DNA of 64,000 bases from Cordia subcordata (Eukaryota; Streptophyta; Magnoliopsida; Boraginales; Cordiaceae), in NCBI GenBank assembly GCA_028554755.1, contig JAPTOF010000010.1:12906501-12970500 (forward strand). The letters are read 5' to 3'. Below are positions 9,171-20,509 of this stretch, piece after piece. Position 1 is the first letter of the stretch. Each line of letters opens with the position of its first letter. The notes under the pieces are model-generated. The model made no database searches, was not told the origin of the DNA, and worked only from the letters and a program-made list of their open reading frames with translations. The position numbers and the translations under genes are program-made.

Positions 9171-10676
9171 ATTTATATATATATATTGATTAGATAATAA
9201 TATATGAATAAATAATATTTAATATATTATTTATATATATGTAATAAAATCTTGGTAATCAGGTTTTCCCAGAATCGTGAAATTTATTTTAATCCCTAAT
9301 CTATTTTTCCGAAATTTTCCCCACACCTGAATTTTTTTGCCCGATTCTCTAATTTTCCAAACTTGATTTTCCCGAATAGAAAATTTGATTTGGTAATGGG
9401 GTTCTAATTCCCGATTTAAAGCACACTTCTAAGTCAAAGGTTACAGCACTGTATGTTTGCTGCTCTTGAAGATGGGAAAATTCTTTTTGATAAAAAAAAA
9501 GGTAAGAAAATTCTTACAAACCATTGGGAAGTCCCTATCAAAACGTAGCAAATGCTGGATATTATTTACATGATTCAAGTTTATTTTTCTTAATTGTGTT
9601 GCGAAGATTGACCGATCTTGATGCTGCTAGCATCTGCTGATGTACATTGTTTATGTGTTAATAGATTACTACTTCTACCGACAAAAGGAAATTTTTGTGA
9701 AGGTTGACCCCAAAAAAAATAATTGTATTGTGAAGAATTTGAATCTCGCTGGATTCGCGGCCTCATTAAAAATTTAAAATGATGTATGTCGGCTCCATTG
9801 CATATCTACCATGCATTTCTTTTTGAACTGCTTTGAATGCATTGGTAAAAACCGGATCTTTTCCTTTATTTTGTTCGCATGATGCATCAAAAACTAGGTT
9901 CGTACAGAAGAATCTCGATCAGATTGTATAATTTTATGCAATCGTTATTATTAAAATGCTAAGGAATGTGGTTTTCAATTAATGCTGTTGTATATCCAGC
10001 ATTAATTCTCACGTCAGAGACTTGCTGTCGCTGCCGCCCATGCTACGCGGATCCGTTTGTATATACATGAAACAAATGGGAATTTAGTTAGTCAACATGC
10101 CAACGTCTGCTAATTGAAGCAATTACGTTAATTAGCATTCCTAATGAATACAAGACAAAGGGGATTCTTTTTCCTACATTCTAAATGGGTTTAAGCTCGA
10201 AAAGTATTTGAGAGAGAAGTATTGATGAATTGCTATACTAAGCTTGAAGTATTCTTGTTTCCAGCACTAGCTGTCTGTCATCTTTTTTTTTTTTTTTAAA
10301 ATTTTCCATGATTCTCAGAGTTCTCCTTTATCAGGCCCCTAATGAGTTTAATGGTGCCATGGCTAGATCCATGCTTCTTTAATTTTACCGTAAACACCAT
10401 TTGTAAGGTTGACAACAAAACCAAAATATGGTAATACAAGGAGAAAATGAGCAGATGAAGCCATGTTCTAAGATTTCAAAGGCAGCAAATTCAAGAAAGC
10501 CGCCTCTATAACCAGACGAATCTCTCTTCCAATTTTCGAACAACAAAGATGTACTTATTCATTTTTTTTTTCCTTAGACATGTTTTAGATTTGAATGTTG
10601 ACTCTCTTAGCTACTAATTTTGTTTTTTTGGATATTGTGAATTCAAAGTTTTCTCAGGACAATCAGAGAAATTAAG
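9171..10676. other. No gene recognised
   Basis: AT-rich, starts in the AT microsatellite that hosts copia element 1. I see no LTR ends, no coding similarity and no RNA gene over these 1.5 kb. It may be true intergenic host DNA. Confidence 0.4.
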
Positions 10677-11164
10677 TGTTGGGAAAATTAAGGACATACG
10701 CACACAGATCAATGCACAATAGAAAACACACAAAGAACACACGATATTTTTAATATGGTTCAGCCCTCTGTCTACATCCATAATCTCCCTGTGGGATAAA
10801 TTCTACTATTTAACAATAATTGATATAACTCAGGTGATGACTTTTTGTACAGATAGAAAAGTCTAAACCTTTTCCCACGGAGTTCTTACAATAGTTCTGT
10901 CCTCAATAGGATTAGAATGAATGTAAGACACTCCAAATGCTCTCAGGCTCTCTCACCCCTCCCCCCTATGGGGTGTGGCCCTAAGGCATACTCCTAAGAC
11001 ACATCAAATACAAGCAACAAGATTCTCTATTTATAGAAGAAAAATTCTTGCTTCCCAAGATTTTTCCTATACTATCTAAATAGCTTATAATTTGATAACA
11101 CAATTTATTTCCTTCTATAAGTTTCCTAATTTGTATGGCTTAGACTTTGAGCCATGACCCAACA
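10677..11164 (-). repeat. 3' LTR of the non-coding element
   Basis: 488 bases, plus-strand ends TGTTGGGAAAAT ... GACCCAACA. It aligns with 13011-13479 over its whole length (for example AATATGGTTCAGCC / AATGTGGTTCGGCT, and TCTCAGGCTCTCTCACCC in both). The inner edge is followed by AATTCCTCCCTTGG, which on the element strand is the PPT CCAAGGGAGGAATT. Confidence 0.9.
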
Positions 11165-12996
11165 AATTCCTCCCTTGGCAAAAATTTAAAGTTTCTTTCC
11201 TGCGACTGGAACCTCTTCACCGTTTTCATATTGGAGCTCTCACTTGACAGCACTCTTCATAGCAACAACTATCAACACAGCCTAGCAGGTTTACAAAGTC
11301 ATCATCAACATCCCTCTTCATGCCATCTAACCTTGACCTCTCAAGATTGTTTGCGTCTTTCCTCAACATTAGGCATCACAAACATGGTCTTCTCTCTAAT
11401 AGTGGCACTCCCTATCAGGCGTCTGGCTAGGACTCTGATTATTTAGCTATGTCAATCTCCTCATATGACTCCTCCTTTAAATCAAACTTTCTTCAGCTTG
11501 TTTGCTCATTGAAACTACTCTTCACATAAGCTTGATCACTAATTTGCTAAATGTGTTTGCACGTTCATGCTTCTAAAACTTTTGTGCAATTTCATCACAA
11601 TTCTACCATCTCACCCAAATTCAAGGCTCATCTTAATACATCAAGAATTTGGCAAAATAATTCTAGAAAAACACTCAGGACGTTGAAATTATGCGGGACC
11701 ATCCTCAGTCAACGCGATCAACCCTCAGACAAAGTCAAACTCGACGTCAAACTCCTCTCAGTCACAAAACACACATCTCAGGTTGAAATTTCACAAACAG
11801 AGTTCAAATTTGGATCTGGCATGCCCAAAAACCATAAGAGTAGTCTCAATCAACTCAATTAAGGCTCCGTCAAACCCTGGTCAAAGCGCTTTTAATTTTG
11901 GTCAATTTGAGCTTACGGAATCCATATGCGCATCACATTGAATCCTCTTCTCTCTTCATCAAATCACCCTCATGATCCAAAGGTCCACAATAGCAAGCTT
12001 ACCAAAATTATAATGCAACAGAAAGCACCATATCAAAACCATTAAATCACGTATCAAGATCTAACGGCTATGGGAGGTATGCTCACCAACTTTAACATGC
12101 ACTACGTAGCACCCAAGCCACACCAACCTTTCTTCTTCATCGTTGAAAACCAAACCCAGCAACCCATAAGTCCTTCAAGCTAATCCAACTCCATCATGCA
12201 ATCTGGTCATTCGATTAACGAGCAACAGCCGCCACTGCGATCTCCACAAGTTGAACACCAACTTTCCATGTTCCAATCTCTAGCCAACACCGATGCTGCC
12301 GTCCATCGTCAACCTCCATGGGCACCACCTTCAACCTCTCGCTGGCGACACCAACAACAGCCTCACACCACAAGACTACCACCAAAATGATCCTTGCTCT
12401 CCAAGGAACGCAACAATACTCTCTGCGCACGGTGAAGTTGCTCCAAACGCCATGGCCATCTTCTTCATGTTACCGGTGACTCTAGCGGCCACCAATCTTT
12501 GTGCCACTAGTACCATACTTTCCCTCTCATTATTGTAGTTCTAAGGATACCTTCCATGCGTGATTTGGTTGCTTCGATCAAGATCTACCATTAAAGCACT
12601 TCATAACTTTCAAGCTTTTTCTAGCATTGTTTCAACTTAAAGAAACGCTGCAAAAAATATCGAATGAACTCCTTTAGATCCAAGAGTTTAATGGTATGCT
12701 CAAATCTCAATTTCAATGCTCAGATCAAAATCTGACTCAAGCTTGAGCATGAATAGTTAATATTTTCTAGTAGCATTCCGGTCATCTTCGAGCAACACCA
12801 CTATCATGGTTCAGCTCCTCTTGTCACAACGAATCTAACGGTGGTCTCATGTTTTGAATTTGGTGATCGAGCAAAAACTAATTCTGGTATTCATTATCTT
12901 CTTTTTCGACGTTCCTCTTCAATACGTTTGTTCCACAGATAGCTTCAAAATTGTGTATCCTCTTTGCGATGTCGTCATGGCAAGTTCACCAACCAA
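11165..12996 (-). other. Interior of the non-coding element
   Basis: Both strands were read; the open stretches (for example around 12196-12538) have no resemblance to gag, pol or known plant genes and are low-complexity His/Pro/Ser-rich by composition. The middle, 12190-12540, is richer in G+C than the rest and could be captured host sequence, but I cannot name a source. Confidence 0.5.
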
Positions 12997-13008
12997 GCTC
13001 TGATACCA
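12997..13008 (-). other. Perfect primer-binding site
   Basis: The minus strand reads TGGTATCAGAGC, all 12 bases of the plant initiator-Met PBS, two bases inside the right LTR. It fixes the orientation of the element and suggests a younger age than copia element 1. Confidence 0.9.
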
Positions 13009-13010
13009 CT

Positions 13011-13479
13011 TGCTGAGAAAATTGAGGATACATGCACATATATCAATGTATAGCTAGAAACACACACGTGATAGTTTTAATGTGGTTCGGCTCTCTGCCT
13101 ACGGCTACATGCCCTGCTGGGATAAATTCCACTATTCAACAACAATGGGATACAACTCAGGTAATCACTTTTTGCGTAGATAGAAAAGTCTAAACCCTCT
13201 CCACGGAGTTGTTACAATGGCTTTATCCTCCTTAGGACTAGAATAAATTTAAGACACTCCGGATGCTCTCAGGCTCTCTCACCCACACCTCGTTCGGGTG
13301 TGGCCCTCAAGCACACCAAATGTCAGCTATAAGACATTCTATTTATAGAGGAAAGAAATCTTTGCTCCTTAAGATTTTCTCTACATTATTTAGGTAGTTT
13401 ATAATTTGGTAACATAATTAATTTCCTTCGATAAGTTTTCTAATTTGTATGGGTTTGGACTTTGAGCCATAACCTAATA
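13011..13479 (-). repeat. 5' LTR of the non-coding element
   Basis: 469 bases, plus-strand ends TGCTGAGAAAAT ... AACCTAATA (terminal CA mutated to TA). Pair of 10677-11164. The minus strand carries TCTATAAATAGAATG near 13337-13351, a likely TATA box. Confidence 0.9.
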
Positions 13480-14226
13480 GGAGGCAAAAGTATTCTTGAT
13501 GTCAAATTAAAATGGTCGATAAGCTATATGTGTTCATTCAACTTCACTTTCCATATATCAGACAAAGCAGAAAAAGGTAGTTCTATTTCTCCTCCTCCTC
13601 CTCCTCAATACTTCATAATTTATTAGTAGTAGATTCACAAAAGCTAGACAAAATCCTATATAGCCCTCAAAGGACTTGATAGAACTCAATAAGAAGTGCA
13701 ATTAAAAGGTATTGAGTTACACATTTATTGTGCTGAACACACCTCTCACATGCAAGCATGATTTGTTTAAAGCCTTGTGCAATAGTTTTAATGTATTTAA
13801 CTGAGTGACAGTGTGTTTCGAATCCATTAAGTTACCATCTTATTTAAAAGTTTAAACTTATATAGCAGATTTGGTTACATTTTTTTTTATTATGCATAAC
13901 ATAAGTTTTGTGATATTCCTAAAATATTCGAAGCATCATCAATGCTAAAAAAATTACCTGAGAGCCTGTGAGTGAGATGGAAGAAGAAAAAGAATAACTT
14001 GCATTCTTCATAGTGTTCTTACAGTACATTAGATGGCAGCAAAGACCCCACATTCTAAACCTTTGCCTAATTTCATCCACTTTCTTTTAAAGACCCTGCA
14101 TTTTGAGCTTTTGCCTTATTTGATCCACTTTCTTTGCCTTAAAAAAAAAAAAGCAAATTACTATCAAGCACAATGTATATTGTGCTTGGAAAAGAGCTGA
14201 CACAAAATCTAAGTAGCCACCTTTCT
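13480..14226. other. No gene recognised; (TCC)n microsatellite
   Basis: Holds a short (TCC)n run at about 13589-13606 and AT-rich unique-looking sequence. No coding or transposon signal that I can support. Confidence 0.4.
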
Positions 14227-14621
14227 TGTTGGGTCATGGCAATACTGCTTGGGAACCAAGATTGCTTAGAAGCCAAGTTTCTTGATGGCTAAGTAGACCT
14301 GAAACAAGCTTAGGAAACCTGTTTTTGGTTCTGCCTTATTTGTACTCTGCCATAATTGTAGCTGCCATGTTGTGTTGTCTCTATGTCCTATAAATAGGTA
14401 TTTAGCCCATTATAATAAGTGTGAGGGGAAATAGAGAGATGTAAGGCAGTTAGCAGAGAGCGTTTACAGATAGAGTGAGAGCCCATCTTGTCTTCATAGT
14501 CGACGTTGCTTTAATAAAATTCTCCATTTGCATGTAGAGTAGGCATCGACAAAACCACGTGATTGTGTGTCTTGAATTTCTCGTTTGTTTCATCTCATTT
14601 AACACCATGTTTTTCCCAACA
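14227..14621 (+). repeat. 5' LTR of copia element 2
   Basis: 395 bases, TGTTGGGTCATGG ... TTTCCCAACA, perfect TG/CA ends with 5-base inverted termini. TATAAATA at 14389-14396 is the probable TATA box. No second copy in the window. Confidence 0.85.
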
Positions 14622-14624
14622 AAC

Positions 14625-14636
14625 TGGTCTTAGAGC
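14625..14636 (+). other. Primer-binding site of copia element 2
   Basis: TGGTCTTAGAGC, two mismatches from TGGTATCAGAGC, three bases after the LTR end. Confidence 0.75.
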
Positions 14637-15125
14637 TAGGTTGTGGGTTGGGCATCGTCATCATGGTTATACGTGAAAAACACAAGGAAAATTTGTTGAA
14701 TTTAGGGCGTAAAGTTGTGGCAAAATTTTGGACGTGTGAGAGCATGAAAAACATGGACGAAAAAGGCAAATATGTTGTAATGCACGCGTGGGAGCTGTTG
14801 TGACAGGTTTGACCACAATTTACTAGAGTTGACCAACCTTTGACTTTAAGCGTTGATCGGTGACTAGGTTTGACCAATGTTTGACCAGACCTACCCCAAT
14901 GTTTCTTGACTTGTTGAGTTCCTTTTTTGTGCTCTGTTTTGCAAACTTATGCTATGAGGTGCATGTTTTTGGTATATCGCCAACTTTGACCGTAAATTTG
15001 ACCTTTGACTAGGTTGACCATAGTTGACAGAGGGGTATCCAAAGGTTTATCGGTTTGCTAAGTTTGATTTTGCAGTCAGTTTGACCAAATTCTATTCTGA
15101 GGTGTGTGTTTTAGAAGAGACGAAG

Positions 15126-15708
15126 ATGAGTTCAACTTCAACAAAGTTCGAGGTTGAGAAATTCGACGCTAAAGGTAGTTTTAGTCTGGAAGATCAAGTT
15201 CAAGGCTTTCATAGTCATGTAACGACTTTGGAAAGTGCTTGAAAAGAAGATTAAAGAGGAACTGAGGCCAGAGAAAAAGGAGAAATTAGAGGAAAAGGCT
15301 ATAAGTGCAATACACATGACCATTTATAATAATGTATAGATGGAGATAACCGAGAAAGAGAGAACAGTTGAGGCTTGAAAGACTCTAATGGATCTCTATG
15401 CATCTAAGTCATTGACGAATCATGTCTGACTCAGGAAAAGATTGTATGCCCTCAAGATAAAAGAGAATATGCCTATGAAAGAACACCTTGACGAGTTTAA
15501 TGCCATTGTAATGGAGCTGAAGAACATATGAGTGATGATTGATTCGGAAGATCTTGCCTTTGTTTTGGTGTGTTCCTTTTCGTCCTCATACGAGAACTTT
15601 TTAGATACTTTATTGTATGGACATGACAAGATCAGCTTGGATGATGTTTGTTCAGCATTGAAGTCTAAGGATTTGAAGAAACACTTCCTAGGAAACAGAA
15701 TGGAGTTC
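15126..15708 (+). pseudogene. Gag of copia element 2, broken
   Basis: Starts MSSTSTKFEVEKFDAKGSFS, the usual N-terminus of this copia subgroup, then a two-base deletion puts the rest in another frame: EKKIKEELRPEKKEKLEEKA, DLYASKSLTNH, KEHLDEFNAIVMELKN and SSSYENFLDTLLYGHDKISL. Several Trp codons are stops. Close relative of the gag at 6208-6979 (shared FLDTLLYG / FIDATLYR and DEF words), so the two copia elements belong to one lineage. Confidence 0.85.
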
Positions 15709-15970
15709 TACATGTTCATAGTTGAAGTTGGGACTTATATGTTACATTAATGCGTGTTTGCTGCTTGCTTTAGGTGAGATTCAGAGAGATGACTTGAGCT
15801 TGATTGATAGCAATAGGGATGAGAATCAAAGACAAAGGTATTTCAAACATAAAGGAATGAAGAAAAAAGAGCATTTGAAAGTGGCCGGGCAAAGATCAAA
15901 GCACCCAAGAAGAAATTGACTCAGAGGAGCAAAAAATTGGCTGTCTTTGACCTGGCCAGTCGACACAGTA
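15709..15970 (+). repeat. Fragment of an Athila-like LTR (subfamily A)
   Basis: Matches bases about 122-365 of the LTR at 22060-23939 (shared CATGTTCATAGTTGAAGTT, GATAGCAAT(A/T)GGGATG, CAAAGGAATGAAGAAAA), then stops at CCAGTCGACACAG, the first palindrome site. Both LTR ends are missing. Confidence 0.8.
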
Positions 15971-17498
15971 CAAAGTTTATGCATATTTGTTAATATTTGT
16001 ACATAATGTATTTAGGTGCATAAATACTATACTAAGTGTTATATTCCATGTTTTAGGAGTGTTTTGGAAGGGTTCAAGCTTACGTGAGGAAGAAATGAGC
16101 TAACGGATGAAGACCGAAAGAAAAGGAATAAAGAAGAGATCATTCTGATCCAGCCGGTCAACTTAGAAAGAAGAGCCGGTCGACCGGCCACTCCAGAGAA
16201 TAAAAGATTTGATGCCGGTCGAGTTCCTCAAGAAGCCGGTCGACCGGCCAGTCCAGAGAGCATCATGATTGAAGCCGGTCGAGCAAGAAAGAGGAGCCGG
16301 TCGACCGGCTATGTCGACCGGCTGTGCGCTGAAGAAATCCATAAAAAGCTCGTTTCAGCTCATTTTCGAGAGAGAAACTTTTATTTCTTAAATTCTAATA
16401 AACCCTAACCCTTTACCCACTTCATAAAACACCCTAAACCACCATCTAAACCCCACACCAAGCTACAATTGAAGCATTAAACAAAGATTTGAAGGATTTG
16501 TACGGATTTGGAAGCAAGAATTTAGGGAAGTTCTTCTTGTTCTTTCTCTATTTCTTGTAAATATGTTGCTAGATTAGGCTAGATTTAGGGTTGATTGTTG
16601 TTGTATATTAGATTAGGGCTTTGAATAATGGATTTGTGTAGATCTTTGGCTCTTAATACATGTTTATTTACATAAATTTATGGCATGATTCAATAGGTCT
16701 ATGTATTGGAAATCAAACATGTCTATGTGTTTGTTAAAATGCCTAAGTGAATGTGCATGTGTTATTTGTGCTTCAAATGCTCTTATCTACTTATATGGGT
16801 GATGTGATTGTGCTTAATCTCGTGGCTTTGCTTAGTAGAGTAGGCTTTAGCTTTAAATCCAGCTAATAGGTTACATGCTATGCTTAGTCGAGTTTAGGTG
16901 CTAGTCCTTGGCTTTAAATCCAGCCAAGCGGATAAGTTAACCTAGACTAGAGTATCCTTCACCCACGTTAGTGTTGGTTAATTGAGCCTTAATGTCACGT
17001 AGTGTTTAGGTGCTAGTCCTTGGCTTTAAATCCAGCCAAGAGGATAAGTTCTAAGCACGGATTGCGTAAGCTAGGAGGGATTGGCCCTTAGCTTTAAATC
17101 CAGCTAACGGGTTAAACCACTAGTATTGGTTAAGAGAGCCCCTGACCAACACAACGGCAATAGAAGTCCTGAGCCTTAGATAGACATCATCTGTTATCAT
17201 AGCCCAAGTCTTGTTGCAATGCAATCGCCCTAGGTCCCCTTCTTCTTTATTAGTGTTTCCTTCTTTAGTTTGGCTCCCTTAAGTTCCTCTATAGATTAGT
17301 TTTTATTTTCCTTTTTCCGAGCTCCCTTCCATCCCAAAGTAAGTTCACACACGCAGTAGTAGTTTAAGGCACTCAAGCACATAAAGACTAAACCAAGGTA
17401 GCCTCTCTGTGGATTCGACCCCGCACTTGCACACACTGTATTACATACATCTCGTGCACTTGCGGGCTATTTAGGCTTGTGCTTAAATAGCGATATCA
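15971..17498 (+). repeat. Athila-like LTR, subfamily B, with amplified palindromes
   Basis: Ends in ...AAATAGCGATATCA at 17498, the same end as the other Athila-like LTRs, and shares with them the late CTTTAAATCCAGC(T/C)AA words and the phrase GATTCGACCCCGCACTTGC. The start near 15971 is inferred from where similarity to subfamily A ends. It contains the palindrome array 16153-16330, a TATA-like ATAAAAAG at 16341 and AAACCCTAA at 16400-16408. The bases after 17498 only faintly resemble the tRNA-Asp PBS. Confidence 0.7.
16153..16330. promoter_or_regulatory. Tandem array of GCCGGTCGACCGGC palindromes
   Basis: Three perfect 14-bp palindromes GCCGGTCGACCGGC start at 16175, 16235 and 16296. Half-sites (GCCGGTCAAC, GCCGGTCGAG, GCCGGTCGAG) start at 16153, 16214 and 16274. 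The period is therefore 60-61 bases, with half-site to palindrome spacing of 22, 21 and 22. An extra half-site follows at 16313. A TATA-like box starts 45 bases after the last palindrome start. The position fits a U3 enhancer; the protein that would bind it is unknown. Confidence 0.75.
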
Positions 17499-17573
17499 AT
17501 ACCTTTAGACTGGGTTGGGGAGATCTGAGAGAGACCTAGAGAAGAAAGCAATAGGGGTGAATATAATGGTGTT

Positions 17574-18561
17574 TTGGAGAGAAATTTAGAAAGAGAGATT
17601 GATAGAGAGTTAACATCTTGTAGTAAGGATGAGAATGAGCTTGATGATAGTTTGGTTCTTGATGATTCTTATGGATATGCTTTAGAGGAAATGGTACCCT
17701 ATCCTCCTAAGCTTTTAACGCCTTCCATTGAGTCACGTGAGTCTTCCTTTTCTTCTCGTCCTATGCTTCCCACGCATATAGTGGTTGAGTCTCATAATCA
17801 TAGCACTCATTTGCATTTCGAGTCTTCATTTAGAAAGTCTAGGGGACACATCTCTCTCGAGCGTTCATGGATACATGACCCGAAATCCTTTAAGTCCTCG
17901 TTATCCCCTCTATATGTGAATGCCCTTTGTGAGAAGCATGATGGTGAGATGACACCCACTAGCGATAAATGTGTAGATGGATTTGATAAGACTTTGGCTA
18001 GTAAAGGTTTAGAGTTATTCATTAGGGGAAAATAAGACATCAATTTTGGAGGTTTTAGATAATAAGTCTCTTAGAGTTAAGGATCATGGTGTTAAGGAGA
18101 ATAACAACTCTAAGAAGACATATAAGAAAGAAATTAGTGTGCTTGGAAGAATGATCTATGGGTGTTTTAGGATGTTTGATGATTCATTGATGGACATAGA
18201 GCATATTAAGATCGAATTCATCCTTCCTTAGGAGTTAGAACGACTTAGGCTGGAACATGTTATATCTTGTAGAGAAGAAGAGTGTAGTACTTCATCATCT
18301 CTTACCCTTGCCCTTCCTTCTCTGAGAGTCGTTCCCACTCCCCTTTTCTATTTCGTCGAGTCTCCCTATTTAGAACTCACGTTTGTGTCTTTTAGTTTAG
18401 AACACTTTCATCTAAGGTTAGAAAGCACGTTTCCAATATTGCATGCATTTGAATTATCTTTAACCCGGGGAGATGGTGTGTTTTTAGCCTTGGAAAGAAA
18501 GCCATGGGGTGGTCAGTTAAAGAGCACACGGGGCATGATATTCCGCGCTTATGCATAACAC
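17574..18561 (+). pseudogene. Unknown coding region shared by two Athila-like elements, copy A
   Basis: Open 17574-18035 (153 aa), then one extra base shifts the frame, and the text continues in the frame of 18046-18231 and, past one stop, to about 18561. It is homologous to 43500-44476: shared words are NKTSILE, KDHGVKENN / KNHCTEAIT, GRMIYG(C/S)F, LELTFV and LEHFHL(R/G)LEST. Frames break at different places in the two copies, so the ancestor was longer. The position after the PBS is that of gag. The N-terminal part is acidic and Ser/His-rich. The function is not recognised; a degenerate gag is the simplest guess. Confidence 0.6.
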
Positions 18562-19071
18562 CTTTCATACTGGTACACATATTATCTTTTGATAGTTCAG
18601 GTGGGATCCTGAAAAGGGGGCATTCCTTATTCATCTCCCCATTATTTATTGCATGACCCTTTTCCCTTTATTGTCTGTGCAAGGTTGAATAGCTAGCAAT
18701 TTTTGCCTCGTAATTTTAAACTCAATTTGCTTTAACATTAGCGCCCAGTTGGAGGGGTTAAATCTACCACTGCTAAGAGGCACCTTAGACATGTTTGTAA
18801 TCCATTTGCTTTCCTTTCTTTTTCTTTTCTTTTATTTGCTTTTACTGTGATCGTTCTTTGATTTTCATTTTCTTTTTGTTTGCTTTTTCTTTTCACCCTC
18901 CCAAGTGTTGATCCTCACTTTTATCATTTCCCGTTCTATATATACCTTGTTAATCATTAAATGATACCAATGCGTGCTCGCATGGCAATGCTACTAATCG
19001 TGTGCTTTAAGTGTTTATGATTTGTTGAGAGATAGGGATTAGTAGTTGAATCATTATCTATTTGTATCAGA

Positions 19072-19625
19072 GAGCTTCAAGAATGCAAGGTTGTATCCAT
19101 CCTTTCTCCACTTGTTCCCTCTTATCTACCCCGTCTCTACCACCCTTACTTGCTTTGTATTGTTAATTTGCTTGTTGAATAGTATTGTTCTATTTGCTTA
19201 AGAACAAACAGTTTAGGTTTAAGGGTGTGGGAGTTTGACTTTATTGATATATGTTTTGATTAGGGTAGATGTACATTATGTCCTTAAATGGTGAAAAGTT
19301 TAAGATTGTATCCGACCCCACCCTTTATGCTTCCAAGAATTCATCTTGTTGTATCTTGTTGGGGTTTGGATCATTCATTAATCCTTGGCATTGAAGAGCC
19401 TCAAAAGTACACAAGGTTGTATCTATCCTTTCTCCACTTATCCCCTTACATCTACCCCGTCCACCCCACTCTTACTTGCTTTGTAATGCTTATTTGCTTG
19501 TTGAGTAGTATTGTTCTGTTTGCTTAAGGACAAGCAAATTTTAGGTTTAGGGGTGTGGTTTTATTGTTATATATCTTGATTATGGTAGATTGCATTATGT
19601 GCTTTAAAATGGTGAAAATTTTTCG
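19072..19625 (+). repeat. Internal tandem duplication of about 322 bp
   Basis: The text ACAAGGTTGTATC(C/T)ATCCTTTC, TCCACTT, TTACTTGCTTTGTA, TTTGCTTAAG and GGTTTA(A/G)GGGTGTGG occurs from 19072 and again from 19395. The single-copy equivalent in the element at 41150 is at about 45030-45250. Confidence 0.7.
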
Positions 19626-19861
19626 ATTTTGATGCATATAGAGTTTTTTGTCGCTTAGTTGATTGGAGTGTTGGCTTTTATGGTTGATTGAATTGAGTGG
19701 TGGAGATTAAGTTGTATGGTGGGGATTAAATAGAGTGGAAGAAGAGCTGAGACTTGGAGGAGATGCCCTTGAAAGTTGTGGGGATTGAGTGCCTCTAAGA
19801 ATGCACCTTATAGCTACCCCATGGCTTGGTTGGAAGAAGAGTTTGAAAAAAGGGTATTGAT

Positions 19862-20023
19862 ATGAGTGCCCTCTCCTTGATTGGTTCTTTGTCATGTGCC
19901 CTAGCCTTTCTTTTGCTTTTCTTTTTGTTATGTAATGTAATACAAAAAGAAGAATCCAAAAAAATAAAAAAAGACAAAAAGCTTAACAAAGCCAAAAAAA
20001 TGAAAAAAATGCAAAAATGCTAA
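19862..20023 (+). CDS. Short ORF: hydrophobic stretch plus Lys-rich tail, copy 1
   Basis: 53 residues from MSALSLIGSLSCALAFLLLF through a Lys-rich tail (KKIKKDKK, KAKKMKKM) to a stop. The layout is a short polar start, about 18 hydrophobic residues that could span a membrane, then a basic tail. A second open copy is at 21416-21592; the third, at 45495, is frameshifted in a T run; the minus-strand element has a remnant near 54100. The tail is encoded by an A-rich DNA block, so it may be a by-product of DNA composition. No start-site or expression evidence. Confidence 0.3.
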   Translation: MSALSLIGSLSCALAFLLLFFLLCNVIQKEESKKIKKDKKLNKAKKMKKMQKC

Positions 20024-20509
20024 AAAGGGAACAAAAATATGATAAAATGACATTCATTGAATAAGTGCTTAAGTGACACAATGTCGACTTAGCACAAGTT
20101 ATCATTTTGTTCTTTTGATGTGTTGAGAATAAGGCTCTTACATCATTTATGCGCCATCGTGTTTGTACATTCTCTCTCTCCTTCTCTTTGAGGCTATGTG
20201 TATGTTGGGGAGGCTATGTTAGTTAAGGGGGCATGAAATATCAATATCCTATGTGCGTGAGTTAGAATCCCAGGCTTATGGTGGTTATAGCTACTTGGGA
20301 ACTTCCCAGAGGTACGAGACCTCTTATAAGTAAGAGGAGGACCTGAAAAGGCTTGGGAACCCCTCTACAAAAGGAATGACACTTACATACTCCTTAGATG
20401 CACCATGATACCAAATCAATCCTCTAGGCGACCCTTTTTACCAACTTTAAGATAGACTTAAGTTTGGGCTTGCTTGGGGACAAGCAATGAGAAGGTCTAA
20501 GGGTGTTGA

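Larger units (their letters stand above)
10677..13479 (-). mobile_element. Non-coding LTR retrotransposon (LARD/TRIM-like)
   Basis: Two similar LTRs (10677-11164 and 13011-13479) in the same orientation enclose about 1.85 kb without recognisable gag or pol. A perfect 12-base Met PBS lies beside the right LTR and a PPT beside the left one, both on the minus strand, so transcription runs right to left. Such elements move only with proteins supplied by autonomous relatives. No 5-bp target duplication is visible (TTAAG left, GAGGC right). Confidence 0.85.
14227..15708 (+). mobile_element. Copia element 2, 5' part only
   Basis: 5' LTR, PBS, leader and gag are in the right order on the plus strand. 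The element ends inside or just past the main gag domain at about 15708, where the sequence turns abruptly into an Athila-like LTR already about 120 bases inside that LTR. It was therefore cut by recombination or deletion, not by simple insertion. Confidence 0.85.
17499..20509 (+). mobile_element. Interior of an Athila-like element without recognisable pol
   Basis: About 3 kb between the LTR end at 17498 and the next LTR start at 20510. It parallels the interior 43157-46129 in order: unknown coding region, then GGGATC(C/T)...AAAAGGGGGCAT and GCCCAGTTGGAGG(G/C)GTTAAAT, then an A-rich block, then the PPT region GACAAGCAATGAGAAGG. No protease, RT or integrase is present in either. Confidence 0.75.

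Noticed and set aside
12196..12538. Overlapping open frames in the non-coding element
   Set aside because: Short, low complexity, open on both strands, no motif; likely a G+C composition effect.
16400..16420. Telomere repeats (AAACCCTAACCC)
   Set aside because: Only about two units; same place holds AAACCCTAA in other LTRs, so a telo-box-like motif and not telomeric DNA.
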